From Adenophora triphylla var. japonica (lineage: Eukaryota; Streptophyta; Magnoliopsida; Asterales; Campanulaceae): a DNA stretch of 64,000 nucleotides. A program made the position numbers and the translations under genes. The notes under the pieces are model-generated. The model saw nothing but the letters and a program-made list of their open reading frames with translations, did not search any database and had not been told where the DNA came from. Each line of letters begins with the position of its first letter. Within the stretch, counting starts at the first letter, position 1. Below are positions 42,418-54,469 of the stretch, one piece after another. Location: NCBI GenBank assembly GCA_022495995.1, contig JAFEMH010005423.1:99661-163660 (forward strand), in the 5' to 3' direction.

Positions 42418-42879
42418 TCAACTTCGGATGGGAGGAAGAGCACTGTTGGCAGCGATGGGGCGAGGACCCTTCTCAATCTTTCTGTCCTTCACAAGTCGTC
42501 TCTCCTTAGCTTTCATAATCTGAATAAGCAACCGGGCCTCCTGTTCGCGAGGAAAAATGGTTTCAAGGGTAGCTCGCCTCTTTTCGATGGACACACCCTT
42601 CGCACTTTGCTGACCCATGGGATATGAACTTCCAGGCTGGTGGGTCATAAGCTTCTCTGCACCGAGCATTTTGGATTCCGAATCAGATGAACGATCACTC
42701 GGGCACTTCAACTGCTTCCGCCTCGGGAATATGGACCAATGAGTGCCAGGAACGAGAGCGCACACCCAACCTGCCGTAGCTGTAGAGGCGAAGGGGTGAT
42801 TTGTAAGGTGGCAGAGGAGAGAAACTTGAGATTGTATGGGAGAGGGAGGAGTACGGAAGGAGATGGACTCATGCAACAT
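42418..42879 (-). CDS. Hypothetical 153-codon ORF of element D
   Basis: It lies on the element's sense strand, in the 5' half of the internal region. It opens MLHESISFRTPPSPIQSQVS and ends with a basic stretch (KERRLVKDRKIEKGPRP). No known domain, no zinc knuckle, no RT or integrase motif. Some Ogre elements have an extra ORF before gag, and this could be its remnant, but nothing in the sequence proves it. It could also be chance. Confidence 0.35.
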   Translation of the reverse strand: MLHESISFRTPPSPIQSQVSLLCHLTNHPFASTATAGWVCALVPGTHWSIFPRRKQLKCPSDRSSDSESKMLGAEKLMTHQPGSSYPMGQQSAKGVSIEKRRATLETIFPREQEARLLIQIMKAKERRLVKDRKIEKGPRPIAANSALPPIRS

Positions 42880-43204
42880 CTTATTAATGGTTTGAATAAA
42901 AGCAATTTTTATTAGCCCTAAGAATGGTTGGAAAAGGGGGACACCTTCTTTTTCGCATTCTACACTATTCCTGGACTAGTGGGTTTCGCCGGTATTGCAC
43001 TCCCGGGACGAACAATCTCGGCAGAGGTCATATAGGACACGTGGAACCCACCAATCAAAAAGCAAAATGGACCTAAGGGCATACAAGCCAAAACAAGTCA
43101 AACTCAAGATTTTCAAAACCAAGTCCAAGTCAAAAACGTCTAGACTCGGGAGGAGAGAGGGTCAAAAGTACGTTTGAATGTACGAGACCGCAATTTGCAT
43201 GTAA

Positions 43205-43470
43205 AATCCTGAAAAAAATTTGGCATGACCTCTCCTCCCTTCGAGTCGAAAATCCGGCATGGCCTCTCGTCGCTTCGTGGCGAAATTTCGGCATGACTTC
43301 TCGTTAGTATGTGTCAAAAATTCGACATGGTCTCGCGTTAGCACATGTCGAAAACGCGTGATGACCTCTTGCGAAGCCAAATCGAGAAATCGACATGTAC
43401 CTACGTCGAGACATGTCAAGATTTTGACATGTACTCACGTTGAGTTATGTCGTAATTTTGACATGAAGAG
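43205..43470. repeat. Diverged repeats with CGACATG cores
   Basis: GGCATGACCTCTC, GGCATGGCCTCTC, GGCATGACTTCTC, CGACATGGTCTCG, CGACATGTACCTACG, TGACATGTACTCACG recur every 40-50 bp, alternating with AAATT(T/C)(T/C)G. Confidence 0.7.
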
Positions 43471-43753
43471 GGAGAGTATGCCAAGATTTTGGAGACAAAG
43501 TATGACCCAGACTTTGTGAGAAAATTTTGAAAACCGAGTTTGAAAAATGTTTTGAAAAGTATTTTGCCAAAAAACAACCGGTCACGGTAGAAAGTGTGTC
43601 ACGGACAAGTGTTGGCTGACTCTATAGGCTAGGAGGACTTTAGGCGCTCAAGCGTAAGCGAAACATGTCACTGTCCGCGATGCCGTCCGTACACTATCGG
43701 GTTCTAACTCTATGTGCAGGTAGCGTGCGAGTAGTGTGAAGGCATCTTTTAGG

Positions 43754-43756
<3 letters not shown>

Positions 43757-43791
<35 letters not shown>

Positions 43792-43835
43792 TTGTCGTTG
43801 TTTTTTTTTTTTTTTTATGGAAAAGGGGATGAAGG

Positions 43836-43867
<32 letters not shown>

Positions 43868-43868
43868 C
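43757..43868. repeat. Microsatellites (TA)n, poly-T and (AC)n
   Basis: (TA)n at 43757-43789, T-run at 43799-43816, (AC)n at 43841-43868. A (CA)n run also occurs in LTR E at 47325-47347. Confidence 0.95.
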
Positions 43869-43970
43869 CCACAGAGCACAATAAATCAAGGATCAATAAT
43901 CTGATCAAGGGGGACTGCCCCACAATCACAACCTGCACCAGAAATCAAATCTTGCAAAATTGACCACTTA

Positions 43971-44015
43971 TGTCGTGTGACACAAGACTGATGAGGTCAA
44001 TTGTGTCGCGTGACA
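43971..44015. promoter_or_regulatory. Two TGTC-N4-GACA sites in the leader of element D
   Basis: TGTCGTGTGACA (43971) and TGTCGCGTGACA (44004), 260-300 bp inside the primer site. Element F has TGTCTCGCGCGAGACA at a similar place. Confidence 0.5.
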
Positions 44016-44258
44016 TAAGGGGTCCTATATCCAGACACTGAACAAATGCCAAATCAGCCCCAGCCTCCAAGCAGAGCACAAAATCTCAGCCCCAAGCACC
44101 AATGCAACAAAGCAGGAAGCCTGGAAGGGGAGGGAATAAAACAAAGCACTAAATGCATTTATGCACATATAAAGTCACCAACAATGCACACATATATGAA
44201 TGAAGTGAATGTTGAACGAACACGAAAGTTTGACCCTCTTTTGAAAACAGGTTTCAAG

Positions 44259-44276
44259 TCCCCAGCAGAGTCACCA
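44259..44276 (-). other. Primer binding site of element D
   Basis: Minus strand TGGTGACTCTGCTGGGGA, a tRNA-Arg-type site one base inside the LTR end. Confidence 0.85.
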
Positions 44277-44277
44277 C

Positions 44278-45824
44278 TGAATGAACGCTCGCCGAAATCA
44301 AATATGAAAGATAATATGAATTATCTTGGGAGTCGCCACACCGTTTTTAAGGAAAACATTGAAAAATCTTTAAAGAGAATTTGGGTCCGGGGGTCAGGTT
44401 ACGTGTTGGGAAGAACTTGAGAGTTCACCCAACACGCCTCGTCCGTAGACGAGTCTTTCTATGTTAAACATTCAAAACATTCAAAAGTGTGTGCAATTGT
44501 GTGAGACATTATATGTAATAAAATGTATTTTAATGCTTTGCTTTATTAATCAAAATGAGGGATTACAACTTGTGAGCCTTTTACTGTGGGAGGCCACAAC
44601 CCACTTACAATTGATGAAATTGAGTTACAAGGAAATGGGCTGAGGCAGTCTGTCCAGGGCCACGGGTGCATACGACACAGGAATGCTCAGGGCCTTGGGT
44701 GTCATGCGACACAGGATTACCCAGGAGCGTGGATGTCGTATGACACAGGATGCCCTGGTCAGACTGTCTTTACAAAGGGGGTGGACATGCCACCAATATC
44801 ACTCTAGCACTGAAAGAAGTAGAATAACAGTAACAAATGAGTATGGTGGGAGGATCATATGGCTTTGTTGGCCAAATGTGAATGATGGGCCATCACCTCC
44901 TAACTCAAACAAAGAGGTAAATTGTAACAATGAAGAGGCTGAAATTAAAAGAGTATTGTGGGAAGGTCATGGGGTTTTGGTGACCCAATGTGAATGATCA
45001 CATCTCTCGGGTCACAAATCAAAGAACCCTCGCTTCCTAACTCAACAGAAATGATCCAACACATTCAGAAACCACGGGGGAAGGGGTCTACACTCAGATG
45101 AGTGTGAATATAGATGATTCATACTCATCTTTGTGTTTAAATCACAAATAACATGCTCAAGCCATTGCACAGATAAAACATACGAATCGGAGCATGAATA
45201 TCATAACTATAACCCACGGCAGAGCAACATCCAGTTACAGATTAATAGCTTATGAACGAACAGAGCAATGACATGAGATGATTAAACAGAGAAAGAGATG
45301 AAGAGCAAGATTAGAGATTACCCTCATAGATCCACACTTCCTATACCACGTCGGTATAGGAAGTCTTCAAATCGGCTCCAGCAGTCGGACTGGAACTCTC
45401 AGATAGACCGAAGAACTGAGGTCTTATTTTGGTGAAGACCTGAAAATGGACCGGCCTGAGATTGAGCTAGGTGGTGGGCTTGGCCGGAGAAGGAGAACCC
45501 AGCTGAAGGCCTCTGTTGTGGGTCGAAGGAGAGAGAGCGGAGAGGAGGTTTTGAAAGGTGGATTGGGTCGGCTTATTGACTAGAGAGAGAGCCGGTGAGG
45601 GAGGCGATCTGAGGACGAGCTATGGTGGTGAGGGAGCCGTGTTTGCTTATAAAGAGAGAGAAAATAGAATCGGTGATGAAGGTTGATTAAGCTCGTCGCC
45701 GGCAAATGGGTTGGTGATTTAGGGAGTGGAATTCGATGGAGAACAGTGAGAAGGGTGCTCCCGCCGATTTAGAGGGAGAGGGCGATGATGGAGGACGCCT
45801 TGGGTTACCGGTGAGGTCGCCGGC
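44278..45824 (-). mobile_element. 5' LTR of element D, truncated by element E
   Basis: Matches 34301-35840. Broken at 45824 where element E begins. The missing U3 part should lie beyond the 3' LTR of E. Confidence 0.9.
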
Positions 45825-47563
45825 TGTAAGTGCTCCAATTTGAGCTTGTTAGAATTTTCGTTAGAAAATTAACGAAAGTTATAACATTTCTAACAATTCC
45901 TAACAATCCTAACTTTTCTAACAAAGTGAGGGTAAAATGGGCATTGTTATTTAAGGTTAAACCTTAAAAAGAATCTTAAAAAAAGAAAAACAAAAGAATA
46001 AAACCACAAATAGAAATGCCGAAAACATAATCCGCCGGTCAATTTGAATTTTGAAAAGAAATATTCCCTTGTCCAAAGCCGGAGCCGCATTTAATGAACA
46101 AGGCACGCCGAGGGGACTTGTCCGCGCGGATGAGTTTGCATTTTCAGAGGGCTATAAATTGAGCCCTCCAAATACAAAAATAAGAAGGAACAACACATTT
46201 TGCACCGAACCTCTGGCGAATATAGAGAGAAAACAAAGTGAGAATTCACTTGAATTGTCACCATTTTCTCTCCAATCTTTCCCAACTCATACTCATCCAC
46301 TCACTCTCATATTAAAGCCCTAAACACTCATACACTCAAGCCAAACACTCAAGAACACAAGGAAGATTGGTAAACCCTCCTTCTCCTAACCCTAAATCTC
46401 ATCCATGCATGCATCTTCAAACTACAAAATGTAGTTCTTTCATCTTCTTGCTCTAGATCTAAGAAGATCACCATGGAAGACCATCTCCATGGATGATCTT
46501 CTACAAAGATCAACATTATTTTCAAGTTCTCTTACTTTCTTGCAAAGAAAACTCATTTTCAAAACCCTAAAAACCATTTTCAAGCATAAAATCTCATTTT
46601 CAATGGATAAAAATCCCCTTCCCAAGCAAATGAAATGCTTAGTCCTAATGTACCCCAAGGATGGTTTGGTATAGTTGATTCACCACTAAAATGTCTAGTG
46701 ATCACTAACCAAAACCTAGGGAAATGGGGACAAGCATGGATGCAAAACCCCCTTTAAAATCATATTCTCCTTCTTGAAAAGTTGCTGTCCAGTAGCAATT
46801 TTCTCAGACCTCAGTCCATGGTCTTAATTTTTGGACACAGATGAACTTGGAATTTGGTGTTGACTACAAAATACTTTTTGTAGAAAACATCCAGAGCTTT
46901 CCATACATACTTTTACTTTATTTTTTGGGTGAGTAAAACTCCTCTTTTCAAATTTTCTTTCAGAGACTAGTTCATCAGCTTCTGGGAATCCAGATCTCAT
47001 ATCTGAGGTTTCCAGAAGGTTTTGACCCCTCAAATCTTCTCCAAAATGGAAAATTCCTTCGCACAAACTTTATTTAAGGTGTCTAGAACAACTTTCATTC
47101 TCTGAGTTTATCCAGATTATGAAGTTTTAAGACCCTTGAATCCATTTCAAAATCAAAGGTCCACTGCCTTTTTCATTCTGGCAGAAATGGCTCTCAACTT
47201 CAAAAGGTCTTTTGAGTACCAAATCTCAATCCAAAAATCTTTCAAAAAATCATGGGATCAGTTTAAAGTCTTAAAAAGATATCCCAATTTTTACTTTTCT
47301 GAGTTTCAACTTATTTTGGCCAAAACACACACACACACACACACACAAATGATTTTCAGCTTGGAAGACTCTGCTTTTACGAGGCGCGTCGGGTGCACAC
47401 TCAACGTCCTTCCCGACGCGTAACATGACCTCCGAACCTAAATCTCTGATCTCGGGCTTCTTTCAAAGTTTTGGCCCTCAAAATTAAAATGGCGTGGCGA
47501 CTCCGTTTCGTTGATTTTCTTTCAAACAAAAAATGGGAAAATTTTCGGATACACATCATCACA
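45825..47563 (+). mobile_element. 5' LTR of element E, 1739 bp
   Basis: TGTAAGTGCTCC...ACATCATCACA, repeated from 62831 to the window end. It contains TGTCCGCGCGGATGA (46119-46133), a TATA box in a hairpin (46147-46168), a TAACCCTAAA-rich leader, a GC pair GGCGCGTCGGGTGC / CCGACGCG (47381-47420), and the PBS-like TGGCGACTCCG (47495-47505), 58-68 bp before its end. Confidence 0.88.
46147..46168 (+). promoter_or_regulatory. TATA box inside an inverted repeat, LTR E
   Basis: Arms GAGGGCT and AGCCCTC bracket ATAAATTG; TATAAA is 46153-46158. The 3' LTR keeps it (TATAAA at 63174-63179). Confidence 0.7.
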
Positions 47564-47580
47564 GCGACTACTGGGACTAA
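47564..47580 (+). other. Degenerate primer binding site of element E
   Basis: GCGACTACTGGGACTAA. It resembles TGGCGACTCCACTGGGGA with a small deletion. Confidence 0.6.
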
Positions 47581-49160
47581 GCTTTTTTAAAAAATGGTAT
47601 TTGGTATATTGGTGGAAACCACTAAATTTCCCGTTATCGCCTCCTAACACGAGTCGGGATAAATTGTGGTCTAACAATCCCACGTACCGGTATCACCGTT
47701 TTCAAAAAAAAAAAGCTTTTGAGGGTCAAGCTTCCGTCCCGCTTTGAAAATCATTTTTGTGTGTGTGTTGATTTTTGCACGCTTTCATGTTGTTTTGGCC
47801 GCCTCGGAGAAAGTCAAAATTTTGACTGCCGGAATAATGTCCCTAACTGGTCGGAATCGTGCTTACGTGCTTATGTGCTCATTAAAATTTTCAAAAAAAA
47901 AATTTCAAAAAAAAAGATTTTCAAAAAAAAAAGAAGAAGAAAATTCTCAAAAAAAAAAATAAAAATCATGCATCATATTTTTAAGACTCATAAAAAAAAA
48001 ATCTCTATTTTACTCAGAAAAAGAATATAGACTGCTTGCACACTACGCGCACGTGACCGTACACCGCACACTACGTCCTTAACCCGGGAAATCCTTGTCG
48101 CGGTCCGTTTGGTCTTATTACGCCTCGAATGAGCACAGACTACCCAAACATCCCACGGAGCCTCGTGTCGACTATGCACTTGTCCGTGACACACTTTGTC
48201 CGAGACCCGGCTGGTTTTTAGTCCGGGTCTCGTGTCATGCCCCGTCCGTGTATAGACCTTTCCTTTCAAGCCTTTGTCGGCATACCGACTCAATATCTTT
48301 CGGGACCCTTATCGGCCGAAGTTCTCGCCGATTTTCCGCCGCGGACTTTGACCAAGATATTGACCGGCGCCTTGACTTCGGCTCGACCGGCACAAATTAT
48401 ACACCGACTCCCAAAGCATTGACACCGAGTCATCAAGGATTAATGAATATTCCATGCCTAATTACGGCTTAACCGACGACAAGTCAAGATCAATTGTGGA
48501 CGCTTATCGCCCAAATCATGCCGACTTTTCGTCGAGCCCCTGACATGATCTTGACTTTTGACGTCGCCTTGTCCGTAATTTACATCGAATGCTCGTTAAG
48601 ACTCGATTACCCGCCGACTTTTAGGATCGTTTTTCTTTCGGTCGGTGGGACCCGCTTGCCCTATAGACCCTCGCCCGGGCCGTCCACCCCGGGAGGTCGA
48701 AATACAAAGTGGAATACGAGGGCTTATAGACGTAGTGACGGGCCCACCGATCCAGAATCGAGTAGTTTGCGAAAAGAAGAGCAATCTTTTCCAACCGATT
48801 AGGTTAATAAAACATGTTTTAAGTAAACGTGAACAAATAATCGCATGTTGCATGAGCCTAAAGCCCAAACACCTACCCTCCTTCCATTCCTGCACATCCG
48901 AACCTTCATGTCCTTTCCCGCAGCCTCCACACAAAGCTTGGTTTCTGCACCGGGTCACCGTTTGATCGCTGGGAAGAGTCAAGCGCATCGTCGCCTTCAC
49001 CGTTTGTTCCGACTCCGGGTCTCGTAATGTCTCGCATCGCCCGGTAATGATGGGGATAACATCACTCCGCCTCCCGGACCCCTCGACAGAGCAACAAAGT
49101 GGAATCGCTAGCGTAACGTATGAGGTTACGACAGAAGCACAAAGCCTAAACAAATTTTAT
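47581..49160 (+). other. Leader of element E
   Basis: A-rich runs (47885-48002), then moderately GC-rich sequence. Open frames of about 100-185 codons occur on both strands without known motifs. I do not call a gene. Confidence 0.5.
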
Positions 49161-51270
49161 GGAGGCTATTAAGAGTCACGGTCGGCCGCCACCTCAATCC
49201 GCATGGCACCTTCACCGTGGAAGAAGACGAGGATGCCAACCCCACTCTCGCCGCCCGATTACACCAGATGCCGCCACTCCACCTCCTATGGTGCCACTAC
49301 CGTAACCCATGCTCCTCGATTTTCGGGTCACCCGCTCTCCCAACCACGCACCACCGGATCCATGCAGCCCGACGGCACAAATCATGGGGCAAAATCGCAC
49401 GGAATGTCTTCTCATGGTTTGGGCTATCTCTAATGCCACAGCCTAATCGGGATCCCTCCTCGCCGGAACCGATCAATCCGACCTCACAAAGAATAAATTA
49501 CGCCTGAATGCCGCCACAACTTGGTTCTCGGGGCCACGCCAGGAGCCCCTCCTCGTAATGCACTAGTTCACCAAGCTCCTCACACAAATCCATTCCTCAC
49601 TCGTACTTCTATGGGTTACCAAGCCTCCATCCCTGTCATCCGAATCACCAGACCGCAGCACTCCCTGGTTACACACCTTCACCACAAGCAAACATGCAAT
49701 TCAACAATCCGGACAAAGCCGCACTCAAGCCTACTTACGGGCCCCACTGAAATCCAAGTTATCCGGCCACATCGGGCTGCCCCCACCTACTTTGCCAGCT
49801 GAAAATCAACAAAGAAGCCGCAAGGTTCTATCCTTTGCTCGTGCTCCTACTCATGCTCCCTGTGGTAACTCAGCCCCGTGACGTGTTTTCACCTACGTCC
49901 CCGGATCGGCCGTTCCTCTCCACCCGCCCGCTCCGGTAGCTCCTCTCTCTAGCTCACCACTAGCTTGAATGCCATGGTTCCACCACAAGACCCTCATCCG
50001 GCCCGGTTCATGGAACAACACAAGGAAATGAAAGCACAGATCGCCGAACCGACCGCCAAGAAGCCCGCTTCCGCCTACGCACCCGACTCCATTGTTCCTC
50101 CGCCCCACAAATTCGTGATGCCTAATCTGGATCTCTTTGATGGGACCGCATGCCCAAAAACCCATTTGGACACATATACCCCGGCAATGAAAGCCAAAGG
50201 ATGTACCAATCAAGAAATGGGCCGACTATTTCGCCTATCCTGAAGTCCAAAGGCCTTAAAGTGGTTCTTCCGTTTGAAACCCGGGCCGTGGCCACATGGG
50301 ACCAGATTACCAATGCCTTCACGTAAAAATATAAGGCCAACTTGGAATGGGAAACAAATAGGGTTGACCTACAAACAACAAGCAAATAGCCCCGATGAGA
50401 ATGTTTGGGACTTCTACAAGCGGTGGAATCTCGAAACTCGCTGAAATGGCCATCCCTCCTTCCGAAGAGGAACAACCGGACATCTTCCACCATGCTTGAA
50501 ACCACATCTCGAGAGCCTCCTCGCCACTTCCCATACTCGCACTTACGGGCCATGGTTAACTCGCAGCCTAAGTTTGAAAAGGCCTACACCGCAACCGCCG
50601 CCGCACTCGCCACGTATATCGGGCTCCTCCCGCAAACACCGCCTCAAGCTCCCGCTAAAGGCAAAGAGATGATTAACTATGCGGGACAGAATGTAATAAC
50701 ACGACTCCTTTGCTCCCAGAAACCAAATGAGCCCAAACCGCGGTCATAAATCTCGAAAACTTTGGGATGCCCCCGAATGACATCTTTAGGGACTCGGTGA
50801 AAGAAGGCTTGCCGCGGCCTTTGGAGAATTTCCAACCCTTAAATCCGAATGCTCCCGTGGATACTACAAAGTATTGTGCTTTTCATCAAGCTCACTGGCA
50901 TCCGATCGACAAACCGCTTTACTCGAAAAGGCAATCCAGGCTAATAGAGCAAGGAAAGTTGGAAGGCCCCGAAGGGCCTAACACGCCAAAAATCCTCTCG
51001 CCAAGGAACCATAATCGTGTGAATATGATTGAATGCGGAGAATCTTCGCATGACCATGAAGATGCCGATGAAGGTCCCCAAATACCGTGGCCAACCTCGT
51101 CGAGGATCCCGACTGGATTCCCCGCCCTTGAGGATATCGAACGAATCAACCCATCTTGGTCTCATGTCGAGACTCCTTGCAAGAATACGAGGCCCGCTAT
51201 TTCTGATGAAGGGAAGGCCGATACCGAAGAACTCGGGGTTGTTCCGCTCAAAATATGAGAGGACCATTTA
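49161..51270 (+). pseudogene. gag of element E
   Basis: A proline-rich N-terminus (49200-49960) precedes the Tat/Ogre gag core. 49965-50243 has PPPHKFVMPNLDLFDGTACP then KTHLDTYTPAMKAKG. 50405-50560 holds EEEQPDIFHHA-like remnants. The zinc-knuckle-like end is at 50880 (KYCAFHQAHWHPIDK), where Cys and His positions are partly lost. Frames shift at least five times. The protein would form the particle; this copy cannot. Confidence 0.8.
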
Positions 51271-54200
51271 CACAAGATGGTTAGAACAATCGAGAAGAAT
51301 CGAACAAGAAAGCTTCGGCTGGCGCTCGTACTGGGCTTATCAAGAAAGAGGCCGAAGAGCGTCTCGGAGCTAGTACACTTCGCAAATTGGCTTTGGGAGA
51401 GCCCGAATATGATCCCGAGAACAAATAAGAATCGGAAGAGGAGGATTCCTTCTATATCCTACCCGGTGTCAAATACGTGCCACCCCTCTCACTCTTCCCC
51501 CGCAATTTCGGGAGGAGAAGCCGAGTCACAATTACCACTTCCGGAATGGGAACATATGACAATTTTTGCGGCCGCACGCACTCCATATTCCCCAACGGGT
51601 TTGATCGGCGTTCCTCTCACCCGAAATCCCGTAGTATGGGAAGAAGATTCCGATGACGCCGATGATGACGATGATGACGAGAGTGAAGAGTCAACCGAGG
51701 CCCCGATCCGGAAACAATCTGGAACAATCATGCCGTAAATGAGCCCACGGGAGCCAGGCACAATGGTTGGTTATCAAAGAAGCGACGACGAAGAAACTTC
51801 TAAGACGAATACGAGACCGAGGACACGAAGGCCATGAAGTTTCATGGATCTCGAGCAGGATGTCTTAGAATTCAACACATCGCCTACCATGCTTGGGGGA
51901 AAGGGTTTTGTGTGTCCGATCCAGCCGATAGTCGAAGATCCGATCGAAAGAGGAAAATTAACTCCCATCCGCCCAAATGAGAAGATAACCACGGTTAGAT
52001 CAAATCCACCCTGCAACAAAGTAACACTCGTCAAGGTTGAATTCTCAAGAAGAGGTCACCTTTCCTGCGAATGTATGTCGCCTTTCGTGAGAAGTCCTAG
52101 AAACCGGCATGATACCGGATGCGCCTCCCACACGTAACGCTATAATCATCTCCAACTCCGAGTATTACGTAAGGGAATCGAATGGCCGCACTATCCAAGG
52201 GATGAGATCGAAAGCCGCCGAGTCCCGACAATAGCGACTCTGTTGCATGATAACTATGAGCAAGGCCGGCCACGAGAGTGAATCTGAGGACGCCCTAGCT
52301 CGCGGACCATCCAAGGGGCAACAACACAACCCCAAACCCAAAAGCCTCGCGACTTGGGAAGCAAGCTAAGGTGGCCGCCAGAAGGAGCCGCAAGACATGC
52401 CACCCTCACCGTCACTAGACTCCGTCGTAACCAATGGCCAATAGCCAAAAGGGCTCCCCCATCGACCCTAGCAAAGATTAAGAAATCCAACCAAGAGACG
52501 CACCGATGAGGAAGTTAACTGGTTGACCCGATCCGCGTATCTTCCAAGGAAATCCCAAGGCGTATAAGAAGGCCACGTATCAAGCACCAAAAGAAGATCG
52601 CCGCCCTACGCTAAGACAAACAAACCCGCACCCGAAAAGAGGATCCCGTGCTCACCCATGAAGCAAACACAGCCAACATTTCCCTCTCGGGTCTCTACTC
52701 ACTTCGCCCTATCCCCATAAGCCAAGCCGGAAGAAAGCCCGGCTCGCACTCGTGCCTATTGATGCTACTCCCGATGATGTGGTACAACTATTGGAAACAT
52801 CCACTACGGGAACATAATCACTTTCACAGATCTCGACCTCCCTCAATTTGGGGCCGATCATAATGAGCCTCTTCATCACACCCAAACTGGATGAACGACG
52901 CCTCCCTGGTCCCGGTGGACAATGGGTCCGAATGAACATTCTTCCCAAGCAAAGATCATGAGCTTGCTTGATATCAAGACTACGTACTTGAAGCCTTCTT
53001 CTCTCACAAATAAAGCTTACGACTCAACATCCCGAGCAAATTCCTGAGTTGCTACTTTAGACCTCTCGGTTTGGACAGTAAATTGATACCTCGTGGAATT
53101 CCAGTTATCGACATCCCGATTACTTTCAATGCCCTCGTCGGGAAGACCTTGGCCGCACCAAGTCAAAGGGGTCGCCTCAAGCCTCCACCAAAGGTGTGAA
53201 ATTCGCCTCGAATGGGGATCCGACGACCATTTACTGAGATTTAGTCACTTTAGAAGGCACAGATACGGGCGGAATACCTATTCTCGAAATCAAACATGAC
53301 GAGGAAGGTCACATGCTAACGGGCTTCACTGGCCGAGCCTCCCAAGGCCCAAGTGTGCAACATAGATCTCGACGGCCACTGGATAAAATCCCACCGGCCT
53401 TGAAAATGATGAGAAAAATGAGCTATCTACTCCGGCCTCTGGCCCTGGGAAGCACCAACAAGGAACTCACAAACTCATCGAGGTGAAAGGACGTAATACT
53501 CGCCACGGCCCGGGATATGAGGCCTCCCAAATGACACCGCAAAGGGAAAAAGATTTGAAGCCGCCACAGAAAGGTCCCTGGCCGACAACCCTAAATCTCT
53601 CCCCTTCACCCTAATTTGGCCGACTACTTTGTAAAGGGTCCCACACAACCAGAAACATCACAGAGCCCACTCCTACGGCAGATGGCTAAAGCTACAAGAT
53701 AACCTCAACAAGTTCGTAGGAACCAAGGCTAACCCGGTCCGTAGAATGTTCCCGGACCTACCCAAGATACTCGGGGCTACCACCGCTACGAAGAGCGAGT
53801 ATACCTTCAGAGGCGTGCCTCGACTCCGGTGGAACAGCCGAGAAGCTCACAACCACTATTCCTACGCCCAGAAGATCCGAAACCCGAATTCGAACCGACA
53901 AAGGCTAAAAGCTAAGGCCACGGAATTTCCCTCGATGATCGGGATGGTCTCGGTTATGCAAAGAATTGTTCGAAGAAGAAGTCCAGTGCCGACCCGATTG
54001 ATCTCGGCTCTGGTCCAAAAGATGATAGCGGCAATTGAGAAAGGAAAACAAAACAAAGACAGCTCCCGAGTCATGAGGCCACCAACAAGCGATGCCGCTA
54101 AAGAATTGGGAAACTCTCTCGTGCCCGTCCGCGACCAAGGAGGAAATGATCACCAAGCTTGGATTGGTCCCCCGTCCCTCAGGTCAATCTAGGACAAGTC

Positions 54201-54350
54201 CTCCCAGCCTCTCTCTCGTTAAGATCGAGTCTCTAGGGTCGTCCGACGGCCTTACGCCCGAAGACTACGAGTCCGTAGCAAGCACCGTATCCCCTTTCGT
54301 TTTCAATGAAATGACGAACCTTTCGAGTATCCTTGATTGCCACTTTAACT
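51271..54350 (+). pseudogene. Protease and linker of element E
   Basis: An acidic stretch (51277-51738, EEDSDDADDDDDDESEE) follows gag. The protease is recognised near 52740-53230: VVQLLETSTTGT and ITFTDLDLPQFGADH across frames, and SGRPWPH with SSLHQ at about 53130-53190, equal to the usual LGRPWIH...PSTLHQ end. A linker follows (MMRKMSYLLRPLALGS, about 53405) as in Tat pol. The catalytic Asp loop is not readable. The linker runs to 54350 without any RT motif. Confidence 0.7.
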
Positions 54351-54352
54351 AA

Positions 54353-54461
54353 TGATGAATTAATTAATAAAAAAAAATTTAATAATAATTCATTAGATAA
54401 AGAAGCGTACACATTAAACAAAAAAAAATCAAACAACAAAAAAAAAAATCTTTAAGCAAAG
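54353..54461. other. AT-rich junction where RT and RNase H are missing
   Basis: TTAATGATGAATTAATT and AATAATTCATTA form an imperfect inverted repeat. Integrase sequence starts soon after, although protease linker sequence ends just before. About 2 kb of RT/RNase H expected here is absent. Confidence 0.65.
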
Positions 54462-54469
54462 TTGTCCGA

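Noticed and set aside
48596..49153. 185-codon minus-strand ORF in the leader of E
   Set aside because: No domain, overlaps plus-strand frames of similar length, and has no splice or promoter signal.
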